64,000 bases of DNA from the NCBI RefSeq assembly GCF_907164915.1, contig NC_061865.1, positions 56,316,587 through 56,380,586 on the forward strand, given 5' to 3'. The position numbers were made by a program, and so were the translations under genes. Numbering within the stretch: position 1 is the first letter of the stretch; every line of letters starts with the position of its first letter. The notes under the pieces were generated by a model. It saw only the letters and a list, made by a program, of their open reading frames with translations, searched no databases and was not told the origin of the DNA. This document shows positions 1 through 11,395 of this stretch, one piece after another. Source of the stretch: Impatiens glandulifera. Lineage: Eukaryota; Streptophyta; Magnoliopsida; Ericales; Balsaminaceae.

Positions 1-507
1 TTATTTTATCATGATTAATTTTAAATATAATTGAATTTGGTTAAAAAGTTTAGAGAAAAAGTTGATATAAATAGGTAATTCTATTACTCTGTTTAGTCAA
101 ATTAATTACTTTTTTTTTTTGTTAGAGGTTATTATAAGTACTCAAATTATTTATACATATATAAATATATTATAAGATGGATATTCATAAATGTTATGAA
201 TTTTTGTATTTTCTTATTTTTCTCTCTCAAAATCTGATGGACAAGGTCTTGCCCCTTAGACTGATTAGAATAGTACGGTATTTATTTTTTGTTATTATTT
301 ATTTTGCGTATTGAATTTTGTTTTGAATTAATTTTTTTTTACCGAATTTTTATAATTTAAATAATATTCTAAATTTTCAAGGGTTAATTTGCTATACATT
401 GTGATGTTGTCTGGAGGAGTTAAAAAAGTTTTTATAGCTGATATTTCATTTGAAAGCTTTATTAAATATGTATTTTTCTTAATTTATACCGAGTTTTTTA
501 TTATTAT

Positions 508-553
<46 letters not shown>

Positions 554-793
554 TCAGTTATCCGATTACAGAATATTTAAAGCAACGAACAGAATATTTA
601 AAGCCTTTGTTGCCTCTCTCAAGATTTTTTCGACATTATATTTTGTTATTAAAATAAAGTTTAAAATTAAGATTTATGTAAATATATATTGGGTATATAA
701 AAATTTGAAGATGGAATGAATATATTTATAATGATATTTGGAGTCCAAGATAAATTAAATTATATACATTAGTTAAAAGTTTTTATGATGATA
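1..793. other. AT-rich noncoding stretch with a TA microsatellite
   Basis: No coding signal or recognisable element is seen. A TA dinucleotide tract lies at about 511-550. The only sizeable ORF here runs through that tract and has no recognisable domain. Confidence 0.6.
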
Positions 794-1040
794 CTAGCAT
801 TTAACCCGTGCATTTGCACGAGTAATAATATAAAAAACCATGAAAAAAATTACGGATAACATTTTTAATTTTATTTTTAACCGTTTTAAATTTATGGGTG
901 GGTCAACACATAATTCGACTCAAGTATCCATTTACTCAACATCATTATATATTAGTTAGTTAAAAAATTGAACTTATATTAATATTAAAACGTCCCGCAT
1001 TTATCAAATTTGGTGTTTGAATTTAATATATAAAGTCTTT

Positions 1041-1102
1041 GTACCCTAGTTGGTTAAAGAGTTGTACTTGTTTTTGTTAGGTTGCAAGTTCGAAATATAC
1101 CT
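1041..1102 (+). other. tRNA-like sequence inside Helitron, unit 1
   Basis: An A-box-like stretch (ACCCTAGTTGGTTAAAG) is followed about 30 bases later by a B-box-like stretch (CAAGTTCGAAAT). This is the spacing of an internal RNA polymerase III promoter. A full cloverleaf with a sound acceptor stem is not evident, so this is a tRNA-derived sequence (SINE-like), not a tRNA gene. Confidence 0.5.
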
Positions 1103-1334
1103 CTAGCATTTTTAATTTTATTTTTAACCGTTTTAAATTTAAAAACGGGTAAACCCACAATCCGACCCAAGTATCCAAATTAACCACAGATCTCGACCCG
1201 GCAATCCGGACACTTTAAAAATTAAGCATCATTATATATATATAGATTAGTTAGTTAAAAAGTTGAACTTATATTAATGTTAAAACGTCCCGCGTTTATC
1301 AAATTTGGTGTTGAATTTAGAATATAAAGTCTTT

Positions 1335-1395
1335 GTAGCCTAGTTGGTTAAAAAGTTGTACTTGTCTTGTTAGGTTGCAAGTTCGAAACATACCT
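1335..1395 (+). other. tRNA-like sequence inside Helitron, unit 2
   Basis: This is the better preserved of the two copies. The A box GTAGCCTAGTTGGTTAAA matches the TRGCNNAGYNGG consensus, and the B-box-like CAAGTTCGAAAC follows at normal spacing. It is repeated because the Helitron body is tandemly duplicated. Confidence 0.55.
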
Positions 1396-1551
1396 CTAGC
1401 ATTTTTTATTTTATTTTTAACCGTTTTAAATTTAAAAACGAGTAAACCCACAATCCGACCCAAGTATCCAAATTAACCACAGCTCTCGACTCGGCAATCC
1501 GGACACTTTAAATATTAAGCATCATTATATATATATAGATTTGAAGTAGAA

Positions 1552-2070
1552 CTAGATATCTAATATTAGTTTGATTATAAAGACAAGGGTATTAAGGACA
1601 AAAGCCAATTAAGTATTTATGATAATATTTTTAATAATGATATATTTTAATGAAAAAAGTATTTTTAATATTAATATAAATTTAACCGGTATAAGTTTGT
1701 GATTCGCCCGTACCTTATTCGGTTATTCCCTCTAATATCACGGACCTATTGTCGTCCCTTATAATTGCAATACAAATATTTATTTTAACATTGTGCATTA
1801 CTCTTTTAAAGAAAATTGTTTATAATTGCAATACAAATATTTATTTTAACATTGTGCATTACTCTTTTAAAGAAAATTGTTTATAATTGCAATACAAATA
1901 TTTATTTTAACATTGTGCATTACTCTTTTAAAGAAAATTGTATTTAGTAATATAATTAAATGATTCTTTTATATATATATTTCAAGTTAAGAAAGGAACC
2001 GAACTAGAACATATATATATAACATTAGTTTGATTATAAAGACAAGGGTATTAAGGACAAAAGCCAATAA
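1552..2070. repeat. Direct duplication enclosing a 61-bp x 3 tandem repeat
   Basis: A segment containing TTTGATTATAAAGACAAGGG appears at about 1570 and again at about 2030 with closely similar flanks. Between them a 61-bp unit beginning TTATAATTGCAATACAAA is repeated three times almost perfectly at 1759, 1820 and 1881 (array 1759-1941). No coding potential. Confidence 0.85.
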
Positions 2071-2100
2071 AACCGGTTGATATAAATACCGGCATTTAGG

Positions 2101-3640
2101 TTAAGCTGAAGATGGGGAAGAAAGAACTCCACTTCTGGATGAGGCTTATATGAAGAGGAAAGAGGTCGGAATTCTTACCGGAGGGTAGTTGCCCCTCTTT
2201 CTCCGGTGACTTTTCCGATCATCGGAGCCGATGATTTCAGATCTGAAAACCCATCATCATCATTCAACAACCCTCTGGGTGTGTGTGTCTCTCTCTTTTT
2301 CTTCCTTATATCTTCTTCTTCTTCTTTTCTGGATGTGTGCGATCTGATCTAGTTATGCATGCACGGATCGATCGAAGTAAGAAGAAGAAGGAAGTATATT
2401 TGGGAAATAAGAAGAAGCTAGCTAGCCATGTTTGAGAAAGGAAGAATGAAAGCATTTTAATAATAATAATCCAATTATTAGGGTCATTTCGTCAAATTGA
2501 TCATAAACTAGCCCTTAAAGATGATTGAGGCGATGAAGATGAATTGATTCTCTCTTGGAGTTCATTTGGGTGGAAACAGAGGAGAGGCAACCCGGTTCCT
2601 TGGCGGGGCAACCCGGTTGCAGCCATGGTTGGGCAAACAATCTTCTCTGTTGTTTCGACAACATTTTCTAAACCAGATCTGAGCCTCCCTTTCCTTCTCT
2701 CTCTTTCATCAAGTTTAATTATTTTAATACTATTTTTTATCTTCTATTTTTTTTTCCTTTTTTTTTATGTTTATCACAAATTCTTTACTTAAAAAAAATA
2801 ATAATAATAATAATAATAATCAAAAACAACTTGTTTGTTCCTTGAATGGTTTATTTTCATTTAAAATATAATTTATTTAAATAATTAATTACTTTATTAA
2901 ATATTAATTATATATAATGTTACATGATATTAAATACAAATATTACTTTTCATGAAAAGATAATAAATAAATAACATAATTAATGAAGAATGAAACTATT
3001 TTTTTTTAGTAGGAATTATAACAAACCAATAGACATGTTTTAACATGGTATTTGTAAGATTTTTAATACTAGTATAAATTTATAACCCCATCTCTTATAG
3101 TTAGTTACTTAGATATAACACTTCTTTTATATATTTAATTTTTAATTTCTTATTTCTTATTATAGATTTTATTATTAAATATACTTTATTTACTTTTAAT
3201 ATTATTATTTCTGTAAAATATTCTAATATTATATCTAAATAATATATATTTATTTTTATAATAATAATTTTATTAATTTTTATTATTATAATTTTTATTC
3301 TCTAATTAGATTATAAATAATATTGTTTATTATATATAATTATTAATAATATTTAAATTAAATAAATACGATCTATAATTTATAATAATTAATTTTTATA
3401 TTTTAATTAAAATTATTTTAGTTATTAAATATAATAATTATAATATTAAATAATTTATAAATTAAGAGAATAATAATTAAATATAATCTACCGTTTATTA
3501 TAATTGTTTTTTATATTTTATTTAAAATTATTTTAGTTATTAAATATAATAATGATAATATTAAATAATAATAATACAATAATTTATAATAATAAATAAT
3601 TAAGAGAATAATGATTAAATATTCTTTGTTAATTTTTTTT
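2101..3640. repeat. Dispersed promoter/5'UTR-like repeat, copy I
   Basis: This segment is shared with 20135-22060 and 32985-34860. It starts just after a TATAAATA box (about 2080-2087). It has a GC-richer leader with a conserved block ending GATTTCAGATCTGAAA, a second block containing GGTTCCTTGGCGGGGCAACC (about 2597-2616), and a CT-rich stretch. A long AT-rich tail follows, and it too is shared with the third copy. No long ORF is conserved between copies, so it may be a captured gene promoter and leader or an unclassified transposon. The family is not identified. Confidence 0.6.
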
Positions 3641-3898
3641 AACTTTTTATCTCTAGAATTTTTTTATTATAAAAAATTAGAGTTATTGAAAGCCTATCTC
3701 CGATGTATTTAATGTCCGAATTATAGTTCTTGGTTAATAGGCGTGGTCTTGCGGTCTGCATGGTGGACGAACAACCTCATGTGAGTGTTCAGAGTAAAGC
3801 AAAAACAGAATATCGTGAGAGGATCAAGAGAAATCAAAGGGTAAAAGATATCGATCTTCAATCGACTTTCGTAGCAACCCTTAATGACGACTCTCACA
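3641..3898 (+). other. Leader of a LINE-associated region
   Basis: Just before the 354-bp array there is a short open frame (3730-3948) without a recognisable domain. Its position upstream of the LINE relic suggests 5' LINE sequence, but no protein motif proves this. Confidence 0.3.
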
Positions 3899-4961
3899 TT
3901 TGGGTGCGGGGAAACCATAGGTTATACCATGAATATCTCAGATGGTAGAGGGAGGATTCTAGAAAAGAGTCGACAATCTACTAAACTATGTGTTAACAAT
4001 CAAAAGAATGAGTGTCTCTAGTTAACACACAACCTATATAGCAATCTAGGCTCAGAGCGTTGCAACTAGATCCTCGTAAGGATAAAGTTCTAACCTATGC
4101 AACAATGGTAGGTGCTAGAAAACAATCGGTTTGGATCGACTAGACTAAGGCGATTCATGTCGGATCTAAATCTTTTAAATTTCAAAAGTTGGATGCGCGC
4201 CATAGATGTGGCTTTATCGGAAATTAAGAATGGGAAAAAAGAGTGATTGAGGTTTGGGTGCGGGGAGGTCATAGGTTATACCATGAATGTCTCAGGTGGT
4301 AGAGGGAGGATTCTAGAAAAGGGTCGGAAATCGACTAAACTCTGTGTTAACAACCAAAGGAAGGAGTGTCTCTAGTTAACACACAACCTATGTAGAAATC
4401 TAGGCTTAGAGTGTTGCAACTAGATCCTCGTAAGGATGAAGTTCTAACATATGCAACAATGGTAGGCGCTAGGAAACAGTCGGTTTGGGTCGACTGAACG
4501 AAGGCGGTTCATGTCGGATCTAAATCTTTTAAATTTCAAAAGTTGGTTGCGCACCCTAAAGGTGGCTTTATCGGAAATTAAGAATGGGAAAAAAGAGTGA
4601 TTGAGGTTTGGGTGCGTGGAGGCCATAGGTTATACCATGAATGTCTTAGGTGGTAGAGGGAGGATGCTAGAAAAGGGTCGAAAATCGACTAGACTCTGTT
4701 TTAACAACCAAAGGAAGAAGTGTCTCTAGTTAACACACAACCTATGTAGCAATTTAGGCTTAAGATGTTGCAACTAGATCCTCGTAAGGATGAAGTTCTA
4801 ACCTATGCAACAATGGTAGGCGCTAGGAAACAGTCGGTTTGGGTCGACTGAACGAAGGCGGTTCATGTCGGATCTAAATCTTTTAAATTTCAAAAGTTGG
4901 ATGCGCGCCCTAGAGGTGGCTTTATCGGAAATTAAGAATGGGAAAAAAGAGTGATTGAGGT
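3899..4961. repeat. 354-bp tandem repeat, three units
   Basis: Units begin with TTTGGGTGCG at 3899, 4253 and 4607, exactly 354 bases apart, and the last ends near 4961. The units are very similar and keep the same order of landmarks (AACACACAACCTAT, GATCCTCGTAAGGAT, CAGTCGGTTTGGGTCGACT). The short ORFs in them do not resemble known proteins. The array lies directly 5' of a LINE ORF2 relic, so it could be LINE leader repeats or a small satellite. Confidence 0.85.
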
Positions 4962-5480
4962 TGTTTGGTTCAATTAAAGTTGTTACGTTGGACCCTTCAG
5001 ATGTCGACGTGGAATCGAGGGTGACTTGGGATCAGACCTAATGAGAGCGTCTTTTGGTATGGATTCAATTCTCGTGGAAAATATGTTGCTCAATGGAAAG
5101 AATTTAAAACAACGTTTATTATGCAAATTGATAAGTGTATTAAACCTTTAGTCGAGGAAGGAATCCGTTGACGCATTATGACGAGATCCCATGAAGTGTA
5201 TTAAAACATAATATGACGATGGATGAAAACAAATCTCTCATGAAGGAGGTTCTTGAATTAGAGACTGAAGTGTGGCCCAATGTGCACGAGATTTCACCCC
5301 TCCCGTATACTTTCCACCCCAAGTCCTTCTTCATAAAAAACTACCAACATTGCCAGCTGAAGAAGCTAAATGATCTATCGTAGGGTTATATGCAAGTAGG
5401 AAGACGTGTCTTGAAGCCGAGAAAGGATTATTCCGAATAGATTTTATCAATGATTAGAAAAATTATTGCGGAACGCTTAT
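4962..5480 (+). other. Degenerate sequence between tandem array and LINE endonuclease
   Basis: Moderately GC-rich, former coding-looking sequence with several stops. It is probably the 5' part (ORF1 or linker) of the LINE that follows, but no motif was found. Confidence 0.3.
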
Positions 5481-6236
5481 GGATTAAATGATGGTGTGAA
5501 GAGATGTATTATTAAGTCATTAATGAAAACCCTTGATTGTGACATATACTATTTTAGTGAGACAAAATTTTGGAAGATTGATTAGTGGATCGTTAGATAT
5601 TTATGTAATTGAAAGTTGTGTGGTTGGGAGACTCTTGATTCTATAGGGGCGTCAGGTGGAATTCTTATTGCATGGAATGAAGATATGTATGAGAAAATGA
5701 ATGTTAATTTTGGTAGATACTCGGTTAATGTTTAATTACAAAATCGAGAGGATAATTTTCGATGGGTAATTTCTGCGGTCTATGGACCGGTTCTTACACA
5801 ATTTAAAACTGAGTTCTTTAATGAGATGAAGTACATGACTAGTCTTTGGGACTTACCAATTGTTTTTACGGGCAACATGAACGAAGTGAGATTTTCGTCT
5901 AAAAGAAAAGGGGTCAATATGCATAGTAGCTTAATGCGTGAGTTCTCTAAGACAATTGATGAACTTGAACTTATCGATTTGCCTTTGGAAAATGATCAAT
6001 TCACTTTTAGGAGAAGTAATGGCAATGAGGGTCACGCTCATTCTCGTATCGACATATTTCTAATTAGTGAATCGATCTTTCGTGGATTTTCTAATATATT
6101 TCAAAAGGTCATTCCATGGAGTAGTTCAGATTATCGACCAATCTTGATAGAACACCGAAAGATGGAGAGAACATGTCGACCATTTAGATTCGAAAATAAA
6201 TGGTTGATCAAAGAGGACTTTATATCGCATGTGTAA
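5481..6236 (+). pseudogene. LINE (L1-type) ORF2 endonuclease relic
   Basis: The conceptual translation shows an endonuclease/exonuclease/phosphatase fold of plant L1 elements. In order there are a block reading GASGGILIAWN (about 5647-5679), SAVYGP (about 5774-5791), a degraded GDFN motif reading GNMN within the open frame 5826-6236, a RRSNGNEGHAHSRIDIFLIS segment (about 6010-6069) and SSSDYRPI near the end. This domain nicks the target DNA before target-primed reverse transcription. Stops interrupt the upstream part, and reverse transcriptase is missing downstream, so it is a truncated, inactive copy. Confidence 0.8.
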
Positions 6237-6706
6237 TCATGGTGGGTGAATTAGCCATCTATTAGTTCTCTGTGGAATATATGTTACTGAGTAACTTATA
6301 CAAGTTTGAGAACAAAAAAAATAACAAGCAAGTAAAAACACTTGGAACACTTATAAAGAAGTTAACGAATTGTTTATGGTCTCTTCTTTCTGATAATGAC
6401 CCTAGTTTTTTACTTCCTGAAAAGGGAATGATTGGATCCATTAGTTCTTTCTCGAATTTCACACCGTATCCGAGTGTACTTTTGTTGCAATCATGCCAAA
6501 TATTTGCGGACATGTTTTCAATGATATAATAATTAAAAAGAGCACAAACTATTGTGTAGAAATGAAGAAAACTATATCTTTTAGTGTATAATCTAAATAT
6601 AAGGAAATAAAATTAACACAAAAAAAATCTAATATTCTTTTATCGTAATACGGCTAAAAAAATATTCTGACAATATTTTAGAGATTTTTTTTTCAAAATT
6701 TTTTGG
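6237..6706. other. Noncoding stretch, no feature recognised
   Basis: Overlapping short ORFs occur on both strands (6262-6529) but have no recognisable domain. The rest is AT-rich. Confidence 0.5.
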
Positions 6707-7000
6707 TGTTGAATTAGTTAAGATTTATTTAAAGGTGTAGTCAAGATTTTAGAAAGCTGAAATTTTTACCTTGAGAATATCATTTTCAGTCTTAGTTATG
6801 TATATGTTAAGGTTTCCGATGACCGAATGTTATATAAACGCGTGTCATAACTCTAATATGTCATGATATAATATATATTTTGATCTTCTCAATAATAATA
6901 TCTCTTTTCTTGGACATAGCCAAATCTTATCTTAGTAAACCACGTTAAATATGTGTTAATTATTTATTGTTTACGTCATCTCTCGTATTCCATTATAACA
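6707..7000 (+). repeat. 5' LTR of a degenerate Copia element
   Basis: The LTR begins TGTTGAATTAG and ends CATTATAACA, giving the usual TG..CA ends (294 bp). It is directly followed, after three bases, by a methionine-initiator tRNA primer site. No intact 3' LTR was found. Confidence 0.7.
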
Positions 7001-7660
7001 AATTGGTATCAGAGCGAAGTTAATTCGATTGTTTATTATTTCAATTGAGATGGGAGTAGTAAATATTAAAATTGACAAGTTTATAGGGAGAAATAACTTC
7101 AATCTATTGCAGATCAAGATGCGAGCTCTATTGAAATAATAGGTTTATGGGTCGCTGAAGTTGTCAACAGAATTAGAAATAACTATTGAGATTGTCATTT
7201 TGGAGGAGAAGAAGCATTCAACAGTTATGTCGTATTTTGCAGATGATGACATCATCGAGGTCTCAAAGAAGGAGAAAGTTACTAAGTTATGATTTAAATA
7301 TGAGAGCATCTACATGACAAAGTCGATCACCAACAAGTTGTTTCTAAAGTAACGTCTGCTAAACCTACAAATATAGGAAGATACAATAAATCTGAAAGAC
7401 GTCAAGTCTACCCTTGATTTGAGGGATTTGCACCATAAGGCGACTAATACAATTGCATACAATTAAGCCTCAAGGTTGTTTACTAGTGGAGGTATAAGAG
7501 AGGAAAAGAAAGAATTACAATAAGTCGTCTACTTCAAAGGGTCATAAGCCAAATAATGTCTGTAATTATTACAAAGAAACTATATTCGATTCTGAAGTTG
7601 CACAATGGTTTACAGTAATGAGAGTATTCAAGTCAATGTGGAGATTTGTTGAGAATTCTT
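7001..7660 (+). pseudogene. Copia primer-binding site and gag relic
   Basis: TGGTATCAGAGC at 7004-7015 is the complement of the 3' end of initiator tRNA-Met, the primer of plant Copia elements. The sequence after an ATG at about 7050 translates to an N-terminal gag-like start (KIDKFIGRNNFNLLQIKMRALL) and then meets stops. Near the end a G-rich TGTGGAGATT followed by TGTTGAGAATTC looks like a polypurine tract and a truncated 3' LTR. Pol is absent. Confidence 0.65.
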
Positions 7661-7742
7661 GAATATTTAAGTTTTTTTAATGGGTCAACTCAATCCACCT
7701 ACAATGAAGCTATCTAGTTGTCTTAGAACAACTCTGGGTCGT

Positions 7743-7857
7743 TCCGGCATTGACGAATGAATATAGGTTATACCACATTGACGAATGCATCTGGGTTATC
7801 TGGTATTGAAGAATGCATCTGGGCCATCCAACATTTACGTATGCATTTAAGCCATCA
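7743..7857. repeat. Minisatellite, ~28-bp unit, left block
   Basis: Imperfect repeats of a unit around GACGAATGCATCTGGGTTAT. The same repeat reappears at 9117-9455 on the other side of the tRNA-Ser duplicon. Confidence 0.7.
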
Positions 7858-7870
7858 ACCATTATTTTGT

Positions 7871-8990
7871 CCCGATGGTTTCAAACGTTTTTAACTTATT
7901 ATTTATTTTATTTATTTATGTGACATTTATAAATAAATGAATAAAATATTTATTTCACTAAATTAACTATCAAAAAAATTCAGCAAACTGGGAATTTTGA
8001 CTACCGATTTCTTAAAATTCAATAGTCAAAATCTTAAATTTGTTGAAATTCGGTAGTTAAATTAGTGTTATGAATATTTTAATAAATTAATTGCGTTTGA
8101 ACTGTTGGACAAAACCTCATTCTATATAATTTTAATAATAATGAGTCTTAAATTGTAAGATTTGGAAAAAAATATTTTAAATGTCAATTGATCATAAATA
8201 AATAGTCCCACTTTGATAATTTGACTTTATTAAAATATGTGTGGTTTATTTTATTTTATAAATTATTATTTATTTATTTATTTACATTTACTTCCAAAAT
8301 TGAATATATCCTTGTTGTAAGGATTTTGTTAACATATATAAGATAATATACTTTCCTTTAAAAACAAAATTACAGTTGATATTTTTAGAATTTAAATTGA
8401 TTTGTTATTCTTGACATTTATCATTAAAAAAAGTCATATATAATATAGGTTTAATATCTCATATTCAATTTTATTAAAAATACACAAAATGAAAATAAGA
8501 ACAGTAAATATAGAATCATACTAACATTCTAATAAAAAAATAAATTATCAATAACATTCTTTTATAAATGATCATGCGTCTCAAAATCCTATTTTGTTAA
8601 ATACTTTTCTTTTCAATTAACTTATGTTAAATTTAATATATAATAAAAAGGGATAGGAGCTCTCTACTGTTCTCTGCTCTCCCTCACATTTTGATAATAA
8701 AAATGTATCTTTAGATAATATTAATAGTTTATTTTAGTAGGAGAGTCAAGAGCATGAGGTGGTCGCGCTAGATAAGTTAAAATATGTCCTTTTAAAATAA
8801 ATTAAAATAATATTCATAAAACCTAGATTTAATTGTTGTATCTGATATTAAATATATTATATGTATATTATTGTAGAAGGTCAAAATCATCACAAATGGT
8901 CAATATGTCCGAGTGGTTAAGGAGACAGACTTGAAATCTGTTGGGCTTCGCCCGCGCAGGTTCGAACCCTGCTGTTGACGATTTTATTTT
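7871..8990 (+). repeat. tRNA-Ser duplicon, copy A
   Basis: This segment is homologous, in inverted orientation, to 45793-48183 (copy B) and 58821-60420 (copy C). Shared landmarks are the tRNA-Ser and its 5' flank, a block around CATGCTCTTGACTC, a block around ATGATCATTTATAAAAGAATG, and a block near AATGTCAAGAATAACAAATC (read in the B/C orientation). Copy A lacks the insertions that break copies B and C and so shows the empty site. Confidence 0.75.
8899..8980 (+). tRNA. tRNA-Ser (anticodon UGA)
   Basis: An 82-nt type II tRNA with a long variable arm. The acceptor stem pairs GTCAATA with TGTTGAC and the discriminator base is G at 8980. The anticodon stem CAGAC/GTCTG type pairing surrounds TGA. 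The variable arm GGGCTTCGCCC is a perfect small hairpin, and the T-arm contains GGTTCGAACC. A box (GAGTGGTTAAGG) and B box are intact, so it should be transcribable by RNA polymerase III. A few bases downstream comes a short T-run suitable as terminator. Confidence 0.95.
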
Positions 8991-8991
8991 T

Positions 8992-9137
8992 GATTGTTAA
9001 TACCCGGCTCTCTTTAGGGTTTATGGGTCATCTCTGCCACCTTTGAATAATGCATCTAGGTAATGATTGTTAATACCCGGCTCTCTTTAGGGTTTATGGG
9101 TCATCTCTGCCACCTTTGAATAATGCATCTAGGTAAT
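8992..9137. repeat. 73-bp direct duplication
   Basis: The sequence starting GATTGTTAATACCCGGCTCT is present twice in perfect tandem (8992 and 9065), immediately 3' of the tRNA. Confidence 0.9.
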
Positions 9138-9455
9138 CTCGATGATCATCTAGATCAGCTTGCATTGACTACTGCATTTAGGCTATCTCGACATTAACTA
9201 ATTCATCTGTCCATTTGGCATTGACGAATACATATGTGTCATCCGACATTGACGAATGCATCCAGATCATCGACATTAAGCATATGGGTTATACGACATT
9301 GACGAATGCATCTAAGTCATCCGTCATCGGGAACGCATTTGGGTCATTCGGCATCGACGAATGCATCTGAGTTATCTGAAATCGGTAAATGCATATGGTT
9401 CATCCGGAATCGACAAATGCATCTGGACCATCCGGTATTGGCGAATGCATTTGAC
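9117..9455. repeat. Minisatellite, ~28-bp unit, right block
   Basis: About ten imperfect units of the type GACGAATGCATCTGGGTCAT separated by TCCGGCATT-like spacers. It shares its unit with the block at 7743-7857. Confidence 0.8.
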
Positions 9456-9479
9456 CTTCTATCTTGTTTTTGTTATCAA

Positions 9480-11139
9480 TGCTATCAATGAAACGCGATC
9501 ACAAGATCAATAATCAATACATAGAGATGATACATTTAATATGTGAAATATATAAAAACTTGATTACATCATTCTACTTATTTTTTAGCTTTTCAATTCA
9601 CCATATTCATTAAAAGTTGGGATGTCTTTTAAATGGTATACAAACACATCAACTAAAAACTAAAACATGTCGTTTCATAGTCTATATAAGTTACTTCATA
9701 ATTTCTTTGGATAAAAACACAAATAATATAAGATATAAATAACAAATTATTTACATTATGATAGTTAAGTAAATATTCTCCACAAATCTTACAACAATTA
9801 ACTCTCTTCATAGTTTTCATTCTATTCATGTGTACATGTCAACTGAATGCTATGATAAAAAAAAAAAAAATTCACATATAAAAGATGAAAAATAAAATAT
9901 AGAAGAAAACATTTTGTCTACCAACAAAATTCAATCTTACAAATAAAAAGAATAATTTCTCGTAACAAATAAATTATAACATATTTAATGTATAATTTTT
10001 TTTCACCATAAGAGTCAACTTTTGTAAAACTTCAACATAACGAAACAATAAGAATCTTACAATTTTTTAACAAAATATTATTAAATTAATACAATTAATG
10101 AGAGACACAAATATGTCACTTTTTTACATTAATATAAGGATTCATTATTAATAAGATATTTTAATAGACATATTCAACAACCATGATAAAATTATTATAT
10201 AGTAGTTGAGGGAACCTCAATCAGACAACTACCATTGATTTCAGTTGGACAAGTATTATCCTTTTTAATATATATGGCATGTATTGATAAATTATCTAAA
10301 AAATAATCACAATATCATCCAAATAATTATAGCAAAGATCTATTAAAAAAGGTTGATACTCAATTATGAAGGAGACAATGTAGTGGAAAATAACAATAAA
10401 TTTTAAACAAAACTTAAAAACTCAAATTGCTGGCTGATATTACTATTTATAGGATAATTAAGAGATATCATATACAGAAATGCCAACAACAGCGGATGAG
10501 AATTAAAGATTATTAATTAGTAAATTTGAATATTAATCACACAATTCCATCATGCGTCTCTCAAACTCAATTTTATTTTTTTTATTAATTTTATAAAATA
10601 TTTAGAATGATACTAATTTTATCTTCCTATCAAATGTGAGTTAATTTTGTCAGCCTGGCACACCTAATTATATATTTCCTCTTAATTTATATATATTAGT
10701 TTATCAGATTTAACTCTAGGTCACTGTATTGTCTTTTGCCAAATTAATTTTGATGCAGAAACAATTTTTATTTTTTTATTTGGATTGTCGATTTTTAATA
10801 TAGGAAGTTAGTATTATCCTATTGTCATAACTTATATTGTGACATTTAATCTCTTAGACACTCATTCTTGTCACTTAACTTGTTTTAGTGAGTTTTGGAT
10901 TGTCGTGTTTTGGAATAATTTTTTCTTTAAAAATCACTATACAAACAAAATATCATTTCAAAATTGGCGTAATTGTAAAAGAAATACAAATAATAAATAT
11001 TTATTTTATTTGAATGGAATGATTTTAGGTGTATAACAATATTGTTAATTTGAGACTTAGTTGAAAATGAGTTCAATACCAAACTGCGGTTTAATACTAA
11101 AAAAAATGATTTTTTTTCACTAATCATCAAACTAAATTC
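9480..11139. other. AT-rich intergenic stretch
   Basis: No coding domain, RNA gene or clear element is seen. Short ORFs on both strands (10839-11142) overlap each other and have low-complexity composition. Confidence 0.5.
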
Positions 11140-11395
11140 CATTCACTAATACATTAATATTTTCAAATAAATTTACACAATATTTTAGCAATTCCCAATA
11201 TTTAGTAGAATAAGTACTTGATAAAATTAATCATTCAATTGATTTCAATATCTTACACAACCATAGACAATAAATAAGTTCAAACAACATAATTATAAGA
11301 GATTATTATTATTATTATTATTATTATTTTTATTTTTATTATTTTATTATTATTATTATTATTATTTTGACGAAAGAGGAAAAAAAAGATAATAC
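11140..11395. repeat. Duplicated 3' flank of the secreted-protein family and TTA microsatellite
   Basis: The part 11140-11290 resembles 14760-14890, the 3' flank of the intact small secreted-protein gene, so it belongs to the degenerate copy at 13246-13599 from which it is separated by a transposon. A TTA/TTTTA microsatellite lies at about 11302-11371. Confidence 0.55.

Larger units (their letters stand above)
794..1539 (-). mobile_element. Non-autonomous Helitron, minus orientation
   Basis: Read on the minus strand, the element starts with TCTATATATATA at 1539 and ends with CTAG at 797-794. A short hairpin (arms around GTGCA..TGCAC, about 808-822) lies a few bases before the CTAG. It sits between an A and a T, as Helitrons do, with no target duplication. 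The body is built of roughly 300-bp repeated units. The same family occurs at 35374-36113 in the opposite orientation, and a divergent endless copy lies at about 17375-18130. There is no Rep/helicase coding, so it depends on other elements to move. Confidence 0.75.

Noticed and set aside
1335..1395. A further functional tRNA gene in the Helitron
   Set aside because: A and B boxes are present but no convincing acceptor and anticodon stems, so it is called tRNA-like only.
6262..6529. Protein-coding gene on either strand here
   Set aside because: Two overlapping ORFs of similar length on opposite strands, neither with a recognisable domain or conserved copy in the window.
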